64,000 nt of DNA, taken from Armatimonadota bacterium. Lineage in GTDB: Bacteria; Armatimonadota; Fimbriimonadia; Fimbriimonadales; Fimbriimonadaceae. The notes below the pieces were generated by a model. It did no database searches. It worked only from the letters and a program-made list of their open reading frames with translations, and was not told the origin of the DNA. Shown piece by piece: positions 16,332 through 26,803 of the stretch. The DNA lies in NCBI GenBank assembly GCA_037138755.1, contig JBAXHT010000003.1:1-64000 (forward strand), given 5' to 3'. Position numbers and translations under genes: made by a program. Within the stretch, counting starts at the first letter, position 1. Each line of letters starts with the position of its first letter.

Positions 16332-17413
16332 GCTCGTTTAAAGAACCTCTTGTTAACAACAACTCCGGGCTCACGTTTTCCGCGAACTTCGATGGCAACG
16401 GCGGTGCCTTGCTTAATATCGGAGCGGAGGAACGCGAAGGCTATCCCGGTATCGAGCAAGGGAGATACGACTCCGCTGGAAACTTCGCCGATTTCTTCGT
16501 CGCCTAGGAAGACCTTCATCCCTGGTGCGATGAGCCGTTTGGCTTCGAGCTTGATGCCCTGGAGCTTTGTGCTAGTTCCTTCCTCTCGGGCTTTGTTGAT
16601 GATGTCCGAGCCGTTGAAGGTTTTGGTTTTGCTGATGACCCATCCAAGCCCGGCGGCGATGGGAGAGAGTTCGTCGGTGAGTTCGTGGCCATAGAGAGGA
16701 AGTCCGGCTTCGACGCGGAGGGTGTCTCGTGAACCGAGACCGCATGCCACGACTCCGGCTTGGAGTAGCGCATTCCAAACGGTTTCTGCTTCATCTTTGC
16801 TGTAGATCAGCTCGTAGCCGTCTTCGCCCGTGTAGCCGCTGCAAGCGGCAAAGGTTTCGACGCCAGCGACTTTGCAGTTGACGACTTCGAAGAGGGCGGC
16901 ATCGCGGATCGCGGCGGAGTTATCAGAGAGGTTTGCAACGATCTCGCGTGCAGTTGGTCCTTGGACGGCAACCATCACGGTATCTGCAGTTTTGTCGTGC
17001 ATCGCAACGGTTGAGGGCATAAACTTCTTCGACCATTCGACGTCCTTTTGGTGGTTGGAAGCGTTGAAGACGACTTCAAAGTGATCGGAAGCTATGCGGT
17101 AGACAATGATGTCGTCAACGATCCCGCCCTCAAGGTTTGGCATCATCGAATACTGCCCTTGGCCATCTCCGAGTTTGGAAACGTCGTTTGTGGTGATCTG
17201 CTCTAAGAATGCCTCAACGCCTTGTCCAGAGAATGAGACCCGAGCCATATGCGAGACATCGAACATTCCGGCGCCTTCACGGACAGCCTTTGACTCCGCG
17301 ATGATGCTGGTGTATTGAACCGGCATGTCGTAACCCGCAAACGGCACCATTCGGGCGTTGAGTTTCAGGTGGGCGTCGTACAGGGGCGTTCGCAACATTG
17401 CGGCTTCGGACAT
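16328..17413 (-). CDS. gcvT: Glycine cleavage T-protein (aminomethyltransferase)
   Basis: 361 residues, normal length. In the glycine cleavage system the T-protein releases ammonia from the aminomethyl group on the H-protein and passes the methylene to tetrahydrofolate. Signatures are PVQYTSIIAESKAVREGAGMFDVSHM at the N-terminus, VQGPTA, CSGYTGEDGYEL and a C-terminal beta-barrel ending VVNKRFFKR. gcvH and gcvP are not in the window. The upstream leader shows no glycine riboswitch. Confidence 0.95.
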   Translation of the reverse strand: MSEAAMLRTPLYDAHLKLNARMVPFAGYDMPVQYTSIIAESKAVREGAGMFDVSHMARVSFSGQGVEAFLEQITTNDVSKLGDGQGQYSMMPNLEGGIVDDIIVYRIASDHFEVVFNASNHQKDVEWSKKFMPSTVAMHDKTADTVMVAVQGPTAREIVANLSDNSAAIRDAALFEVVNCKVAGVETFAACSGYTGEDGYELIYSKDEAETVWNALLQAGVVACGLGSRDTLRVEAGLPLYGHELTDELSPIAAGLGWVISKTKTFNGSDIINKAREEGTSTKLQGIKLEAKRLIAPGMKVFLGDEEIGEVSSGVVSPLLDTGIAFAFLRSDIKQGTAVAIEVRGKREPGVVVNKRFFKRA

Positions 17414-17462
17414 AGTCTAAAGAATACCGGCGGGTGAACTCGTGCGAAGCACTTCGTGATCC

Positions 17463-17483
17463 AAAGCGGAAACAAGTTTCCGC
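17463..17483 (-). terminator. Terminator hairpin after HEAT-like gene
   Basis: On the minus strand GCGGAAAC-TT-GTTTCCGC is an 8-bp perfect stem followed by TTTGG. It lies 13 bp beyond the stop of the gene ending at 17496 and ahead of gcvT. The U-tract is short. Confidence 0.5.
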
Positions 17484-17495
17484 ACTCCACAGGTC

Positions 17496-18491
17496 TTACC
17501 CTTCGAACGCAAAGACCGGTTCAGGGGTGTGGTCAACGCCGCCCTTCAGAATATCCTCGGCCATCGCAAAGGCGAAGATGCTGAGTTGCGGATCTGTCTC
17601 GCGCTTAGCATGCTCGCGGAGTTCCTGAACCACGCGAGGCTCCATATCGGGAACCCATTCGCAGACGTGGAATAGTCCGTGGATCGCCGATCGTCGTCCG
17701 ACCAGCGACGGAGCATTGAGGCACTCAAGCAGCGCCTGGCCGCCTTGGCGGTGGGGAAGGTGGCCACCGAGCACGACTCCCGCCTTATAGACCGATCTCG
17801 CGAAGTCGTCTTCCGCGTCCCAAAGCATTCCCTTCATCGCGCTCACCGCTCTTGCGTTGTCTTCTTCGGAGTCGATGTAAGCCGGAAGATCTTCGAAAAG
17901 ATCGAGGACGCACCACTGCGCTGAACGTCGCCAAGGATGCTTGCGGTCCTCCAGGATCTCGCAGAGGGCAGGGAAGTAGGAGGTTCGGAAGTGCGAAACT
18001 TCCACAAACTCATGCGCCGCGTTGGCGACATCTCGATCTTCGCAGTAGAACAGCTTGATGATGTCTAGAGGCGCAAGCTGGCGGATTTCTCCAGCGTATC
18101 GCGATGTTTGCTCCAAAGCTTTGGCGATGATGAATTGCCTCTTAAAAAGTGGCTCGGCAGCCTTTTTGATCGCGTTTAGCATGTCGGGTTCCGTCTCTGC
18201 CCGGGCCTCATGCCACAATGCGGGACATCTCCCGAACACACCAAAGGGAGTTCGGGCTACCTCGACGTCGAACGTCTCGCCATACGCTTCGAACGTCGCT
18301 TTACCCGTCCAGTCGGATGCCAGCACGTGGTACTCGTAGCTCACGGGGTGTGGCGGCCAGTGGAACTTAATGCGATGCGGCGGGTTGACGGCTTTGCTTC
18401 CGGTTCGAGCCGCTACACGCGCGATGTAATCCCGAATGTCCTGAACCAGGGCATCCGAGTCAAACGGCTCTTCAACGCGCTTGTGCGGCAT
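17496..18491 (-). CDS. HEAT-repeat-like protein, unknown function
   Basis: About 331 residues from ATG 18491 (TTG 18497 would add two). The N-terminal half is an alpha/beta module rich in Trp and aromatic residues (RIKFHWPPHPVSYEYHVLASDW). The C-terminal half is helical with HEAT-like repeats (RRSAQWCVLDLFEDLP, VGRRSAIHGLFHVCEW). No catalytic motif is evident, and I do not recognise the family. It lies 20 bp downstream of the phosphoesterase gene, so co-transcription is likely. Confidence 0.6.
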   Translation of the reverse strand: MPHKRVEEPFDSDALVQDIRDYIARVAARTGSKAVNPPHRIKFHWPPHPVSYEYHVLASDWTGKATFEAYGETFDVEVARTPFGVFGRCPALWHEARAETEPDMLNAIKKAAEPLFKRQFIIAKALEQTSRYAGEIRQLAPLDIIKLFYCEDRDVANAAHEFVEVSHFRTSYFPALCEILEDRKHPWRRSAQWCVLDLFEDLPAYIDSEEDNARAVSAMKGMLWDAEDDFARSVYKAGVVLGGHLPHRQGGQALLECLNAPSLVGRRSAIHGLFHVCEWVPDMEPRVVQELREHAKRETDPQLSIFAFAMAEDILKGGVDHTPEPVFAFEG

Positions 18492-18511
18492 CCTCAACTG
18501 TTAAGATACCG

Positions 18512-20923
18512 CTACTTTGCTGTCGCAAAGTGCGCGGGATACTGAACTCCTGGCTTGTAGCCCGCCCAAAGCAAGCGGTTGAGAGAGTCAAAATCTGCAC
18601 GATCGATCTCGGAGAAGTCGAGAGTTTTCGACCACTCAGCAAGTTTTCCGCTCTCTGGATTCTTTTCGTTCACGTTGTATTTCGGCTCGATCACTTTAAA
18701 TGGTTGCAGATCGGGCTTTGATGAAGCCGCCATGATCATCGGGGGTGCTATGGCGTCGTATTGGCTGAGAGGCGCAGTGCCCAGGATGAGACCCATTGTT
18801 CGCAGCATCGAGGAGGTGGTGTAGTGCATGGAATCGACGACGCCACGGCGAGTGTACGGCGAAATGAAGTGGGCGACGGTGCGGTGGGCGTCAACGTGAT
18901 CGGGGCCGTCTTGGGCATCGTCTTGGATCACAAAGATTGCGGTCTCCTTCCAGAACTTGGAGTGAGATACTGCATCGACCAGCCGCCCGAGTGCGAGGTC
19001 GTTGTCGGCGACCATCGCCTTTGGTGAATATGTTCCGGGGCTGAAGCCGTGGGTGTGGTCGTCGGGGAGAGCCATCACCATGAGATTCGGTAGCTCACCA
19101 GTTCGCTCGGCTTCTTTGAACTCGCGAAGGAAGTCGTCAATCTTTTCGGTATCGCGTCCGCCGCGAGCAAAGATCCTCTCCCACGTCGCGCTGTAGCCAT
19201 ACCTCTCCGGATCGGCTTTGATTTCGGCTGAGTTGAGCGAATCGTGATCTTCCTGAACGTCTACATATTCGCCATAGACTCGGGCTTTGAGTCCCTGTTT
19301 TCGGGCCTGCGTCCAGATGTACTCTCCCGGTGAAGAGGTCAGCCTCAAGTCGCTACGAATCTGGGATCGTCGTGAGTAGCCGAGGACCCACTGCTTTTCG
19401 CAATAGTCGTTGGCAAAAGCGGCGTCGGTCCACTGGTGTCCGCACTGGGAGCATTCGCCGTCGGCGTAGAAATTGTCGAACAAGATGAAGTCCTTCGCAA
19501 GCTGGTGCGAATTGGGAGTGACATCTTCGCCGAACAGGCATAGCGACGGATCGCCATTGCCTTGTTTCATATCGCCGAACACTTGGTCATAGGTTCGGTT
19601 TTCGCGGATAACGTAGATCACGTGCTTGATCGACTTCATCGCATCCATCGCCGACTTTTGCTTCATGAGCAGCTCATCGGCCTCGCGCTTTCGAGCAAGT
19701 GCACCTTCGCGAGCGGACTGGGTGTACGCCTTCAGTTCTTGGGTTGTGGGAACGTCGAGGAGGGTTAGCCTCCCTTTAAGCATCGTTGAAATGTAGCGGT
19801 AGGGGATGTTGTACTGCTGGCCCCGCACGCCTTTGACGGTGGTATCAACTTTGGAGCCGGCGTTTGGTCCGTACTCACCCTTGGCGGTGCCAATGATCAG
19901 CCGTTTTCCATCGGGAGTTTCCTTGACAAGGGTTGGATAGCGGTCGGTTGGGATGTGTCCGATGAGGTTTGGTGTGGCCTTGGTGAGATCCACGACCGCC
20001 ACCGAGTTGTTTCCTGCGTTGGCGACGTAGAGCCGAGATTCATCTCGGGATATGCTCAACGCAACCGGGCTGCTCCCAACTGATTGCGCTAGACCGAAGC
20101 CGATGTTGACCTTACTGACCGGCTTGGTGCCGTCGATGACGGCGACATAGTCTGCCCCGGAGACCGATACGAAGAGGCGGCCGTCTTTTGCGTATTGGAT
20201 CGAAGAAGGGAGAGGGCCCACTTCGGCGTAGCGGGTCATGGACATCGTTTTTGTGTCGTAAATTGAGACAGACTTATCTCCCCAATTCGAAACTGCAATG
20301 TGCTCGCCGTTCGGCGAGAGTGCCAGCGCGTAAGGGCGGTAGCGCAGCCGGTTCTTCTGGACTGGATTCCACCCTGAGTCAAGAGTTATGAGTTCGTCGG
20401 TCTGGATGTTGAGGACATAGATTCGGTCCTTTGTCCGAACGATGGATGAAACGAAACGGTCATTTGCCGGAATTGACGTATCCAGCCAAGGCTCCTTGCT
20501 GACCAACTTTCCGCCATCCAGAGCAAAGCGGTGAATCATTTCGCCCGACTTTGGCTGTCCCGCAGAAAGGAGGATTTCGGACTCGTTCTGGGCGTCCAAT
20601 CCAATCCAGGCAGTGGGAACGGTGATGGTTTGGCCGACGGTGCCTGATTCTAAGTTAATCAGATTCAAAGTGTGGTCATTGAACCCGGCGGTGTTCACGA
20701 GTGCGTGGCGACCGTCGGCAAGGAAGGCGACGTCCTGGGGGAAGTCGCCAGGCAGGTCGATGAGCTTGCCAACTTTGCTGACCGTCCAGCCGTTAGGAAG
20801 TTTGAGCGAGCCATCCGGGCGAACTCCGGGGAGATCACCCGTCTTTGCCTTCCAGCCCAGCATCGCCAGTCCAGCGATCATGATAAGGACGCCGCCCGTT
20901 TTCAACCCAAACTTTGCCGCCAT
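18512..20923 (-). CDS. Beta-propeller plus phosphoesterase protein
   Basis: About 803 residues from ATG 20923, which has GGGGA at good spacing. An N-terminal membrane anchor (VLIMIAGLAMLGW) is followed by a YncE-like beta-propeller (repeats such as YALALSPNGEHIAVSNWGDKSV and LSISRDESRLYVANAGNNSVAVVDL) up to ~residue 420. The rest is a phosphoesterase/phospholipase C-type domain (HVIYVIRENRTYDQVFGDM, FDNFYADGECSQCGHQW, HTHGFSPG) of the alkaline phosphatase superfamily. It probably acts outside the cytoplasm on a phosphoester. The substrate cannot be read. Confidence 0.8.
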   Translation of the reverse strand: MAAKFGLKTGGVLIMIAGLAMLGWKAKTGDLPGVRPDGSLKLPNGWTVSKVGKLIDLPGDFPQDVAFLADGRHALVNTAGFNDHTLNLINLESGTVGQTITVPTAWIGLDAQNESEILLSAGQPKSGEMIHRFALDGGKLVSKEPWLDTSIPANDRFVSSIVRTKDRIYVLNIQTDELITLDSGWNPVQKNRLRYRPYALALSPNGEHIAVSNWGDKSVSIYDTKTMSMTRYAEVGPLPSSIQYAKDGRLFVSVSGADYVAVIDGTKPVSKVNIGFGLAQSVGSSPVALSISRDESRLYVANAGNNSVAVVDLTKATPNLIGHIPTDRYPTLVKETPDGKRLIIGTAKGEYGPNAGSKVDTTVKGVRGQQYNIPYRYISTMLKGRLTLLDVPTTQELKAYTQSAREGALARKREADELLMKQKSAMDAMKSIKHVIYVIRENRTYDQVFGDMKQGNGDPSLCLFGEDVTPNSHQLAKDFILFDNFYADGECSQCGHQWTDAAFANDYCEKQWVLGYSRRSQIRSDLRLTSSPGEYIWTQARKQGLKARVYGEYVDVQEDHDSLNSAEIKADPERYGYSATWERIFARGGRDTEKIDDFLREFKEAERTGELPNLMVMALPDDHTHGFSPGTYSPKAMVADNDLALGRLVDAVSHSKFWKETAIFVIQDDAQDGPDHVDAHRTVAHFISPYTRRGVVDSMHYTTSSMLRTMGLILGTAPLSQYDAIAPPMIMAASSKPDLQPFKVIEPKYNVNEKNPESGKLAEWSKTLDFSEIDRADFDSLNRLLWAGYKPGVQYPAHFATAK

Positions 20924-20999
20924 ACGTTTCCCCAATCTCTGGTGCGAAGATTACTCCGCGTCCTTTGCCAGACCTTAGCCAACACTGATTAAGAGAAGG

Positions 21000-23597
21000 T
21001 TAAGCCGGGTCTTGAACTTGGAATTGAAACACATCATTTTCGACGGTGACCCGGACGGTCTGACCCTCCCGAATCTCGCCTTTGAGCAACAAGGTGGATA
21101 GCGGGTTAACCAGTTCGCTTTGGATCGATCGTTTGAGCGGACGCGCTCCGTAGACCGGATCAAACCCCTTGATCGCGAGGCTCGTTAGAGCTTCTTCGGT
21201 GAGAATGAGTTCGATGCGGCGGTCGGCAAGGCGGCGCTTGAGGCCCTCAAGCTGGATACCGACGATACCCTTGATCTCGTTTTGAGTGAGCGGTCGGAAG
21301 ACGATCATCTCGTCGAGACGGTTGAGGAACTCGGGTCGGAAGTGGGTCTTCAGCTCTTCGAGTACTAGCGGCTTTACTTCATCAAAGCTTGGTCCGCTAA
21401 CGGGGTCGCCGTAGTGGTGGCTTCCGATGTTGCTGGTGAGGATGATGACGGTGTTTTTGAAGTCAACCGTGCGCCCCTGGCCGTCGGTAAGACGACCATC
21501 ATCGAGAACTTGGAGGAGGACATTGAAGACCTCAGGATGCGCCTTTTCGATCTCATCGAGCAGGATGACCGAGTACGGTTTTCTCCTCACAACCTCGGTG
21601 AGCTGACCTCCCTCGTCGTAGCCGACGTAGCCCGGAGGGGCGCCGATGAGGCGAGAAACGGAGTGCTTCTCGCCGTACTCGCTCATATCGATGCGGGTGA
21701 GGGCTTTATCGTCGTTGAAGAGGAGCTCGGCGAGGGCTTTGGCGGTTTCGGTCTTTCCGACGCCAGTGGGGCCGAGGAATAGGAACGAGCCGATGGGTCG
21801 ACTGGGATCGCTGAGGCCGGAACGGGAACGTCGCACGGCATCGGAGACGGCGATGAGGGCCTCGCGCTGTCCGACGACGCGCTTTTCGAGCTGCTCTTCG
21901 AGGCTAAGGAGTTTTTGCATTTCACCCTGAAGCAAGTTACGGACGGGCACGCCAGTCCACTTGCTCACAATCTCGGCGATGTCCTCGCTATCAACTTCCT
22001 CTTTGAGCATTTTGCCATCGGCTTGGAGCCTTTTGAGGTCCTCGCTGGCGACTTCGATGCGCTTGTTGACGGCGGGGATCCGTCCGTATTGGATCTCGCC
22101 CGCCCGGGCGAGGTCTCCCGCGTTGGTGGCGTGCTCAAGCTCGCTCTTGAGCTGCTCGAGTTCGGCTTTGCCTTCGCGCACGACTTCGATCTGATCCTTT
22201 TCCTTCTGCCAGATGGCGCGGAGACCGCCTGCTTTTTCTTTGAGTTCGGCGATTTTGCGTTCAACGCTTTCGAGTCTCTCCTTGCTCGCGCTGTCTTCTT
22301 CTTTTTGAAGCTGTTGCTGGCTGATTTGGAGTTGGACGATTTCGCGTTCGACCTCGTCGATCTCATTCGGCACCGAGTCAATTTCGATTTTAAGTTTGCT
22401 ACCCGCTTCGTCGATGAGGTCGATAGCTTTATCCGGCAGGAAACGGGCGGTGATATAGCGGTTCGAAAGGGTCGCGGCGGCGACGAGGGCGGAGTCGGTG
22501 ATGCGGACGCCGTGGTGGACTTCGTAGCGCTCCTTAAGACCCCGAAGGATCATGATGGTCTCGTCAACGGTGGGCTCCTCGACCAAGACCATCTGGAAGC
22601 GGCGTTCGAGAGCTTTGTCTTTTTCGATGTACTGGCGGTACTCGTTGAGGGTGGTCGCGCCGACGCACCTCAGCTCGCCTCGGGCGAGCATTGGCTTGAG
22701 CATCTGGGCGGCGTCCATGGAGCCTTCAGCTTTTCCGGCACCGATGAGGGTGTGCATTTCGTCGATGAAGAGGATGACTCGGCCCTCGGCTTTTTTGACA
22801 TCGTCGAGCAGCGCTTTCAGGCGCTCTTCGAACTCGCCTCGGAACTTCGACCCCGCGACCATTGCGCCAAGGTCGAGAGTAATGACGCTTTTGTCCTGAA
22901 GGCTTTGGGGCACGTCTCCAGCGACGATTCGCTGGGCGAGACCCTCAACGACGGCAGTTTTTCCGACTCCGGGCTCGCCAATGAGGACGGGGTTGTTTTT
23001 GGTGCGTCGGCTGAGGACGTGGATGACGCGGCGGATTTCTTCGTCGCGTCCGATAACTGGATCGAGCTTGCCGCTTCGGGCTTTGGCGGTGAGGTCAACG
23101 CCGTACTTTTCGAGGGCTTGGTAGGACTCTTCGGCGTTGGGGTCGTTGACTTTGCGTCCGCCCCGAATGTCATCGATGGCTTTGATGAGATCGGTTTCTT
23201 GAACTCCGGCGGCGCGGAGCATTTTGCCGACGTTGCCGGGTTCTTTACTCAGGGCGAGTAGGAAGTGCTCGGTGGAAATGTATTCGTCTTTGAGCTTTTC
23301 GGCTTCTTTGAAGGCTTCTTGAAAAATGGTGTTGAGGCGGCCCGTCATGCTCGCGCCGTAGCCAGCCGAGTCCGGGACTTTGGCTTGATTGTCGAGATAT
23401 TTTTCTAGTTCTTGTTTGATCGGCTGAGTTTCGACGCTGAGCTTTTGGAGGAGCGGCTTGATCAGCCCTTGCTCTTGTTCGAGCAGCGCGAGCATGAGGT
23501 GCTCGGCATCAATGGCCTGGTGCTGGTACTTTTCCGCAACGGTTTGCGCGCCTTGGAAGGCGTTTTGGGCTTTGAGAGTGAGTTTATCGAATCGCAT
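21000..23597 (-). CDS. clpB: Disaggregase chaperone ClpB
   Basis: 865 residues, normal length. It is a hexameric AAA+ unfoldase that rescues aggregated proteins together with DnaK. Domains: N-domain (1-145), NBD1 with Walker A GEPGVGKT (207-214), a coiled-coil middle domain (about 405-525, rich in Glu/Lys/Gln) that distinguishes ClpB from ClpA/ClpC, and NBD2 with Walker A GPTGVGKT near residue 600, followed by the C-terminal small domain. It is monocistronic in appearance. No CIRCE element is seen upstream. dnaK lies elsewhere in the window. Confidence 0.97.
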   Translation of the reverse strand: MRFDKLTLKAQNAFQGAQTVAEKYQHQAIDAEHLMLALLEQEQGLIKPLLQKLSVETQPIKQELEKYLDNQAKVPDSAGYGASMTGRLNTIFQEAFKEAEKLKDEYISTEHFLLALSKEPGNVGKMLRAAGVQETDLIKAIDDIRGGRKVNDPNAEESYQALEKYGVDLTAKARSGKLDPVIGRDEEIRRVIHVLSRRTKNNPVLIGEPGVGKTAVVEGLAQRIVAGDVPQSLQDKSVITLDLGAMVAGSKFRGEFEERLKALLDDVKKAEGRVILFIDEMHTLIGAGKAEGSMDAAQMLKPMLARGELRCVGATTLNEYRQYIEKDKALERRFQMVLVEEPTVDETIMILRGLKERYEVHHGVRITDSALVAAATLSNRYITARFLPDKAIDLIDEAGSKLKIEIDSVPNEIDEVEREIVQLQISQQQLQKEEDSASKERLESVERKIAELKEKAGGLRAIWQKEKDQIEVVREGKAELEQLKSELEHATNAGDLARAGEIQYGRIPAVNKRIEVASEDLKRLQADGKMLKEEVDSEDIAEIVSKWTGVPVRNLLQGEMQKLLSLEEQLEKRVVGQREALIAVSDAVRRSRSGLSDPSRPIGSFLFLGPTGVGKTETAKALAELLFNDDKALTRIDMSEYGEKHSVSRLIGAPPGYVGYDEGGQLTEVVRRKPYSVILLDEIEKAHPEVFNVLLQVLDDGRLTDGQGRTVDFKNTVIILTSNIGSHHYGDPVSGPSFDEVKPLVLEELKTHFRPEFLNRLDEMIVFRPLTQNEIKGIVGIQLEGLKRRLADRRIELILTEEALTSLAIKGFDPVYGARPLKRSIQSELVNPLSTLLLKGEIREGQTVRVTVENDVFQFQVQDPA

Positions 23598-23745
23598 ATG
23601 AGTCTTCTACTGTCAAATCATTGTACGTCAGGATACTCAAAGTAGTTTCGAGTTTGGGGTTCGGAGTGGGGAGTTTTGTGGACAACTCAAAGACGCAGCT
23701 TGGTTTGAAACCGATTCGCGTTGGTTCACGTTCAGATTTTCAATC

Positions 23746-24252
23746 ATGAAGCAAAGCGTTTGGCACTGGTTTGCGGTGACGGGATTGTTCATCGGTTCGG
23801 TGATGCTCGCCCTTTCGGTCGTCCTTGATCCGAATCGATTGTTAGGTGCCTTCCAGGATAGTCTGCTGATGGCTTGCGTCATCAACCTGGGTTTCGGCGC
23901 GTTTGGTGGCTACTTGGGCGGTTTGATCAAGTTCCTCGATTCAAGGGACTCAGTCGAGCTCGCGGCTCTGTTTGGAGTGAAGATCGGGCTGTTTGTGTTT
24001 GCGGTCCTGATGATTGTTTCGCTTGTTCTGAAGTGGTGCGATCAGCCGCCGACGGCGGCACCGGGCACACTGATTTTGGCTCCCTTTGCAGAGCCAGGGT
24101 TGCTTTGTATCTGCTGTGATCCAACCTGGTTAATGGCTCTCAACGGAGTTGGCTCAGCCGGTTCTTCAAAAGCTGATCGTAAGAAGCTTGAAAAGGAGAT
24201 TGAGCTACAGCGGAGGCAGGATGCTGAGGATCGGAAACGGAAGTCGGGGTGA
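23746..24252 (+). CDS. Membrane protein, unknown function
   Basis: 168 residues with about three hydrophobic segments (near 8-26, 40-60, 75-95), a Cys-rich stretch (GLLCICCDPTW) and a charged C-terminal helix (KADRKKLEKEIELQRRQDAEDRKRK). No known family is recognised. Followed after 3 bp by another membrane protein gene. Confidence 0.6.
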   Translation: MKQSVWHWFAVTGLFIGSVMLALSVVLDPNRLLGAFQDSLLMACVINLGFGAFGGYLGGLIKFLDSRDSVELAALFGVKIGLFVFAVLMIVSLVLKWCDQPPTAAPGTLILAPFAEPGLLCICCDPTWLMALNGVGSAGSSKADRKKLEKEIELQRRQDAEDRKRKSG

Positions 24253-24255
24253 GAA

Positions 24256-24684
24256 TTGCGGAAAGGGAAAGTTCACGAGCAGGTTTGGATTGAGTCCGTG
24301 TGGGCGGGAATCGTCTGTCTCGTGCTTACGGGGTTGCCTGTTGGAGTAGCTTGGGTGGTTCAAAGGTATGCACCAGGGATGGAAGCTTGGGGGTTCAGGG
24401 CCCCGGTCTGGATTCCATTTGCTTTGATAACTAGCGTAGGGTTTGGTTTGGGCCACGCAATAATAAGGAATCGGGACGAGATTCGTACCGTTCGGCAATG
24501 GCATCCGAGAGAGTCGGTTTGGCACGGAGTAGGGCATGCGGTGGTGGTCATTGGCGGCGGATTCTGGTTGTTGGGCCGGGGAGAGAACCCGTTTATCGCA
24601 CCACTTATCGCCGGCGTAGGGATTTACGTATTGTTGGAGGCCTTTTGGCCATTCATACGCGACTACATGACCGGGAGCTTTTGA
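24256..24684 (+). CDS. Small four-TM membrane protein
   Basis: 142 residues from TTG 24256. Hydrophobic segments near 16-36, 51-69, 90-107 and 112-130 suggest four helices. Conserved-looking charged residues are few. Function unknown. It starts 3 bp after the previous stop and converges on mnmE 8 bp away. Confidence 0.6.
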   Translation: MRKGKVHEQVWIESVWAGIVCLVLTGLPVGVAWVVQRYAPGMEAWGFRAPVWIPFALITSVGFGLGHAIIRNRDEIRTVRQWHPRESVWHGVGHAVVVIGGGFWLLGRGENPFIAPLIAGVGIYVLLEAFWPFIRDYMTGSF

Positions 24685-24692
24685 CGTCGGGG

Positions 24693-25985
24693 TTACTTGC
24701 CGATGCAGAAGTCGCGGAAGATTCGCTCCAAGAGGTCCTGATCAGCAGTCTCGCCGGTGATGAGCCCCAGCTCATGGAGGGCGGAGCGGAGGTGGGTGAC
24801 GAGAAGGTCGGGGGGGTGATTGGCGGCGAGGCCGAGGAGAGCGGTTTTGACGGAGGTCATCGCGGCGCCCAGGTGCTCAGTGTGGCGGCGGTTGGGTACG
24901 AGGCCGCTCAGGTCTCCCGACCACTTTTCTAGTTGGCTGACGAGCTGATCTAGTCCGGCTCCGGTGTAGGTCGAGACGAGTATCCCCTCTTCCGAACTGT
25001 GCAGATCGGCTTTGTTAGCGACCAAAACGACGGGGGCGTTGAACTGGGTGAGTTCATTCTGGTCTTCCGCAGTCAGGCCCAGGGAGCCGTCGAAGACGTA
25101 CCAGATGAGGTCGGCTTGGGCGGCCATCGCCCGGGCGCGCTGAATTCCGATTGCCTCGATCTGGTCTCCGGATTCGCGCAGGCCGGCGGTGTCAATGAGG
25201 TTGCACTGGAATCCGCCCAGAACGCAGGTCTCCTCCACGTAGTCGCGTGTCGTGCCAGCAATGTCGGTGACAATGGCGCGGTTGATGCCTAGGATTCGGT
25301 TGAGAAGGGAAGACTTTCCGGCGTTGGGCGGGCCGACAATAGCAATTCGGATTCCCTCGCGGATGAATAGACCTTGTTGGCCATTGATAATCAACGGGTT
25401 GAGGATAGTAGCAACGTCAGAGAGTCTGTTGCCAAGGGCTTGTGTGTCGACTTCGCCGATTTCCTCGCTGAAGTCGACGCTTGCCTCGATTGCGGCTAGA
25501 GCGGAGACGAGGTGTTCGCTCGCGGAGTTTACGGAGGAGCGCAATCCGCCATCACGAAGGTCATTTGCAACTAATAACTGACGATCTGTGATGGCTCGGA
25601 CGCTGTCATTGACGGCCTCGGCCTGGGACAGATCGAGGCGGCCGTTAAGGAACGCTCTTTCTGTGAATTCGCCGGGGCGGGCGAGGCGGGCTCCGTTCTT
25701 TTCAAGTTGTTGGATCAGCAGGGTGACCGAGGCGGGGGAGCCGTGGACGTTGAGCTCGGCGGATTCCTCTCCAGTATAGGAGTGCCCGGCGGCAAAGAGG
25801 AGGATGAGGCCGTCGTCGCCGTGGGAGAACGTTCCGTAGTAGGCGCGGTGAGACGCCGGGTGGGCGGGGAAGTTGTTGAAGACTTTTTCGGCAACTTGCC
25901 AGGCTTCAGGCCCGCTTAGACGGATGATGGCCACGGCTCCGCCGGGGGCAGTGATGGGGGCGCAGATGGTGTCGAACGGAGTCAT
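24693..25985 (-). CDS. mnmE: tRNA modification GTPase MnmE
   Basis: 430 residues from ATG 25985. With MnmG it installs cm5U-type groups at U34 of certain tRNAs. The N-terminal folate-binding domain (DTICAPITAPGGAVAIIRLSG) and helical domain surround a G domain with G1 GPPNAGKSSL, G3 DTAGLRES and G4 NKAD. The C-terminus is CIGK, with the family's invariant cysteine. The start overlaps the upstream methyltransferase stop (ATGA). Confidence 0.96.
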   Translation of the reverse strand: MTPFDTICAPITAPGGAVAIIRLSGPEAWQVAEKVFNNFPAHPASHRAYYGTFSHGDDGLILLFAAGHSYTGEESAELNVHGSPASVTLLIQQLEKNGARLARPGEFTERAFLNGRLDLSQAEAVNDSVRAITDRQLLVANDLRDGGLRSSVNSASEHLVSALAAIEASVDFSEEIGEVDTQALGNRLSDVATILNPLIINGQQGLFIREGIRIAIVGPPNAGKSSLLNRILGINRAIVTDIAGTTRDYVEETCVLGGFQCNLIDTAGLRESGDQIEAIGIQRARAMAAQADLIWYVFDGSLGLTAEDQNELTQFNAPVVLVANKADLHSSEEGILVSTYTGAGLDQLVSQLEKWSGDLSGLVPNRRHTEHLGAAMTSVKTALLGLAANHPPDLLVTHLRSALHELGLITGETADQDLLERIFRDFCIGK

Positions 25986-26731
25986 GACCGGTGGGCTACG
26001 AACCTCAAGCGCACATAATCCGCGATCCAGATTCCTTGGTCGTCGCAAAGCGACTGTTGTAGGAGGTACTCGGCGTGCGCGACGGCTTCTTCGGCCTCTT
26101 CGGGGCTCAGTCCCGCGAGGGCAGATTTTCCGAAGGTGGCATACCAGCCGCGAACCCCTTCTGGCAACGGTGTTGGACGGTGGATGATCTCAGTGGACTC
26201 GACTTCAAAACCGGCCATAACGAGTCGCTGCCGAAATGCAGTTTCGGTGGGATAGTTGTGGGGGTATCGGTCAGTTATGTCGTAGCCCAGCCGTGCGACC
26301 CCGGCGAGAAGAGCAGTCCGAACGGCGGCGATGTTTCCGTGCCCGCCAAACTCGCCGACAAATCGGCCATCAGGCTTCAGTGCGCGATGAACGCCAGAGA
26401 GAACGGCATCATGGTCCCGAATCCAGTGGAGGACCGCATTCGTAAACACCGCATCGAACTCGTTTTCGAACGAAAGGGCCGTCGCGTCCATCACTGATGC
26501 ATCCAAACCACGCCCAACTGCGTCCGAAATCATCTCGGCAGAAGAGTCGATGCCTAGGACTGAAGCCCCTTTTTCAGCCAACGAAGCGGTCAAAACTCCG
26601 TCTCCGCACCCTAAATCCAAAATTCTTTGTCCCGAAACGTCTCCAAGCAAGTCCAATACGGATGCACCATAGAATGCGACAAATCCGGCATTTTCTCGAT
26701 ATTGCTTCGGATCCCAGGTCTGTGCGCTCAC
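25982..26731 (-). CDS. SAM-dependent methyltransferase (class I)
   Basis: 249 residues, GTG start. Motif I is LDLGCGDGVLT, followed by the acidic strand GIDSS, DAVFTNAVLHWI and a helical C-terminal region. The pattern resembles trans-aconitate or malonyl-ACP (BioC-like) methyltransferases, but the substrate is not assignable. It is coupled to mnmE by a 4-bp overlap, which may be convenience rather than pathway. Confidence 0.82.
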   Translation of the reverse strand: MSAQTWDPKQYRENAGFVAFYGASVLDLLGDVSGQRILDLGCGDGVLTASLAEKGASVLGIDSSAEMISDAVGRGLDASVMDATALSFENEFDAVFTNAVLHWIRDHDAVLSGVHRALKPDGRFVGEFGGHGNIAAVRTALLAGVARLGYDITDRYPHNYPTETAFRQRLVMAGFEVESTEIIHRPTPLPEGVRGWYATFGKSALAGLSPEEAEEAVAHAEYLLQQSLCDDQGIWIADYVRLRFVAHRS

Positions 26732-26803
26732 ACGAAAGAGGCTACCAGACCTCTAAAGAACCGAGTAGCGATTCCAATAACCTGAATGGGCACCCCAGCA
26801 ATC

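Noticed and set aside
17414-17495. Glycine riboswitch ahead of gcvT
   Set aside because: The short region holds only the terminator hairpin of the upstream gene and a second small hairpin.
21915-23261. 448-residue plus-strand open frame
   Set aside because: Opposite strand of clpB; the protein is acidic and Phe/Val-rich without motifs, a shadow of codon bias.
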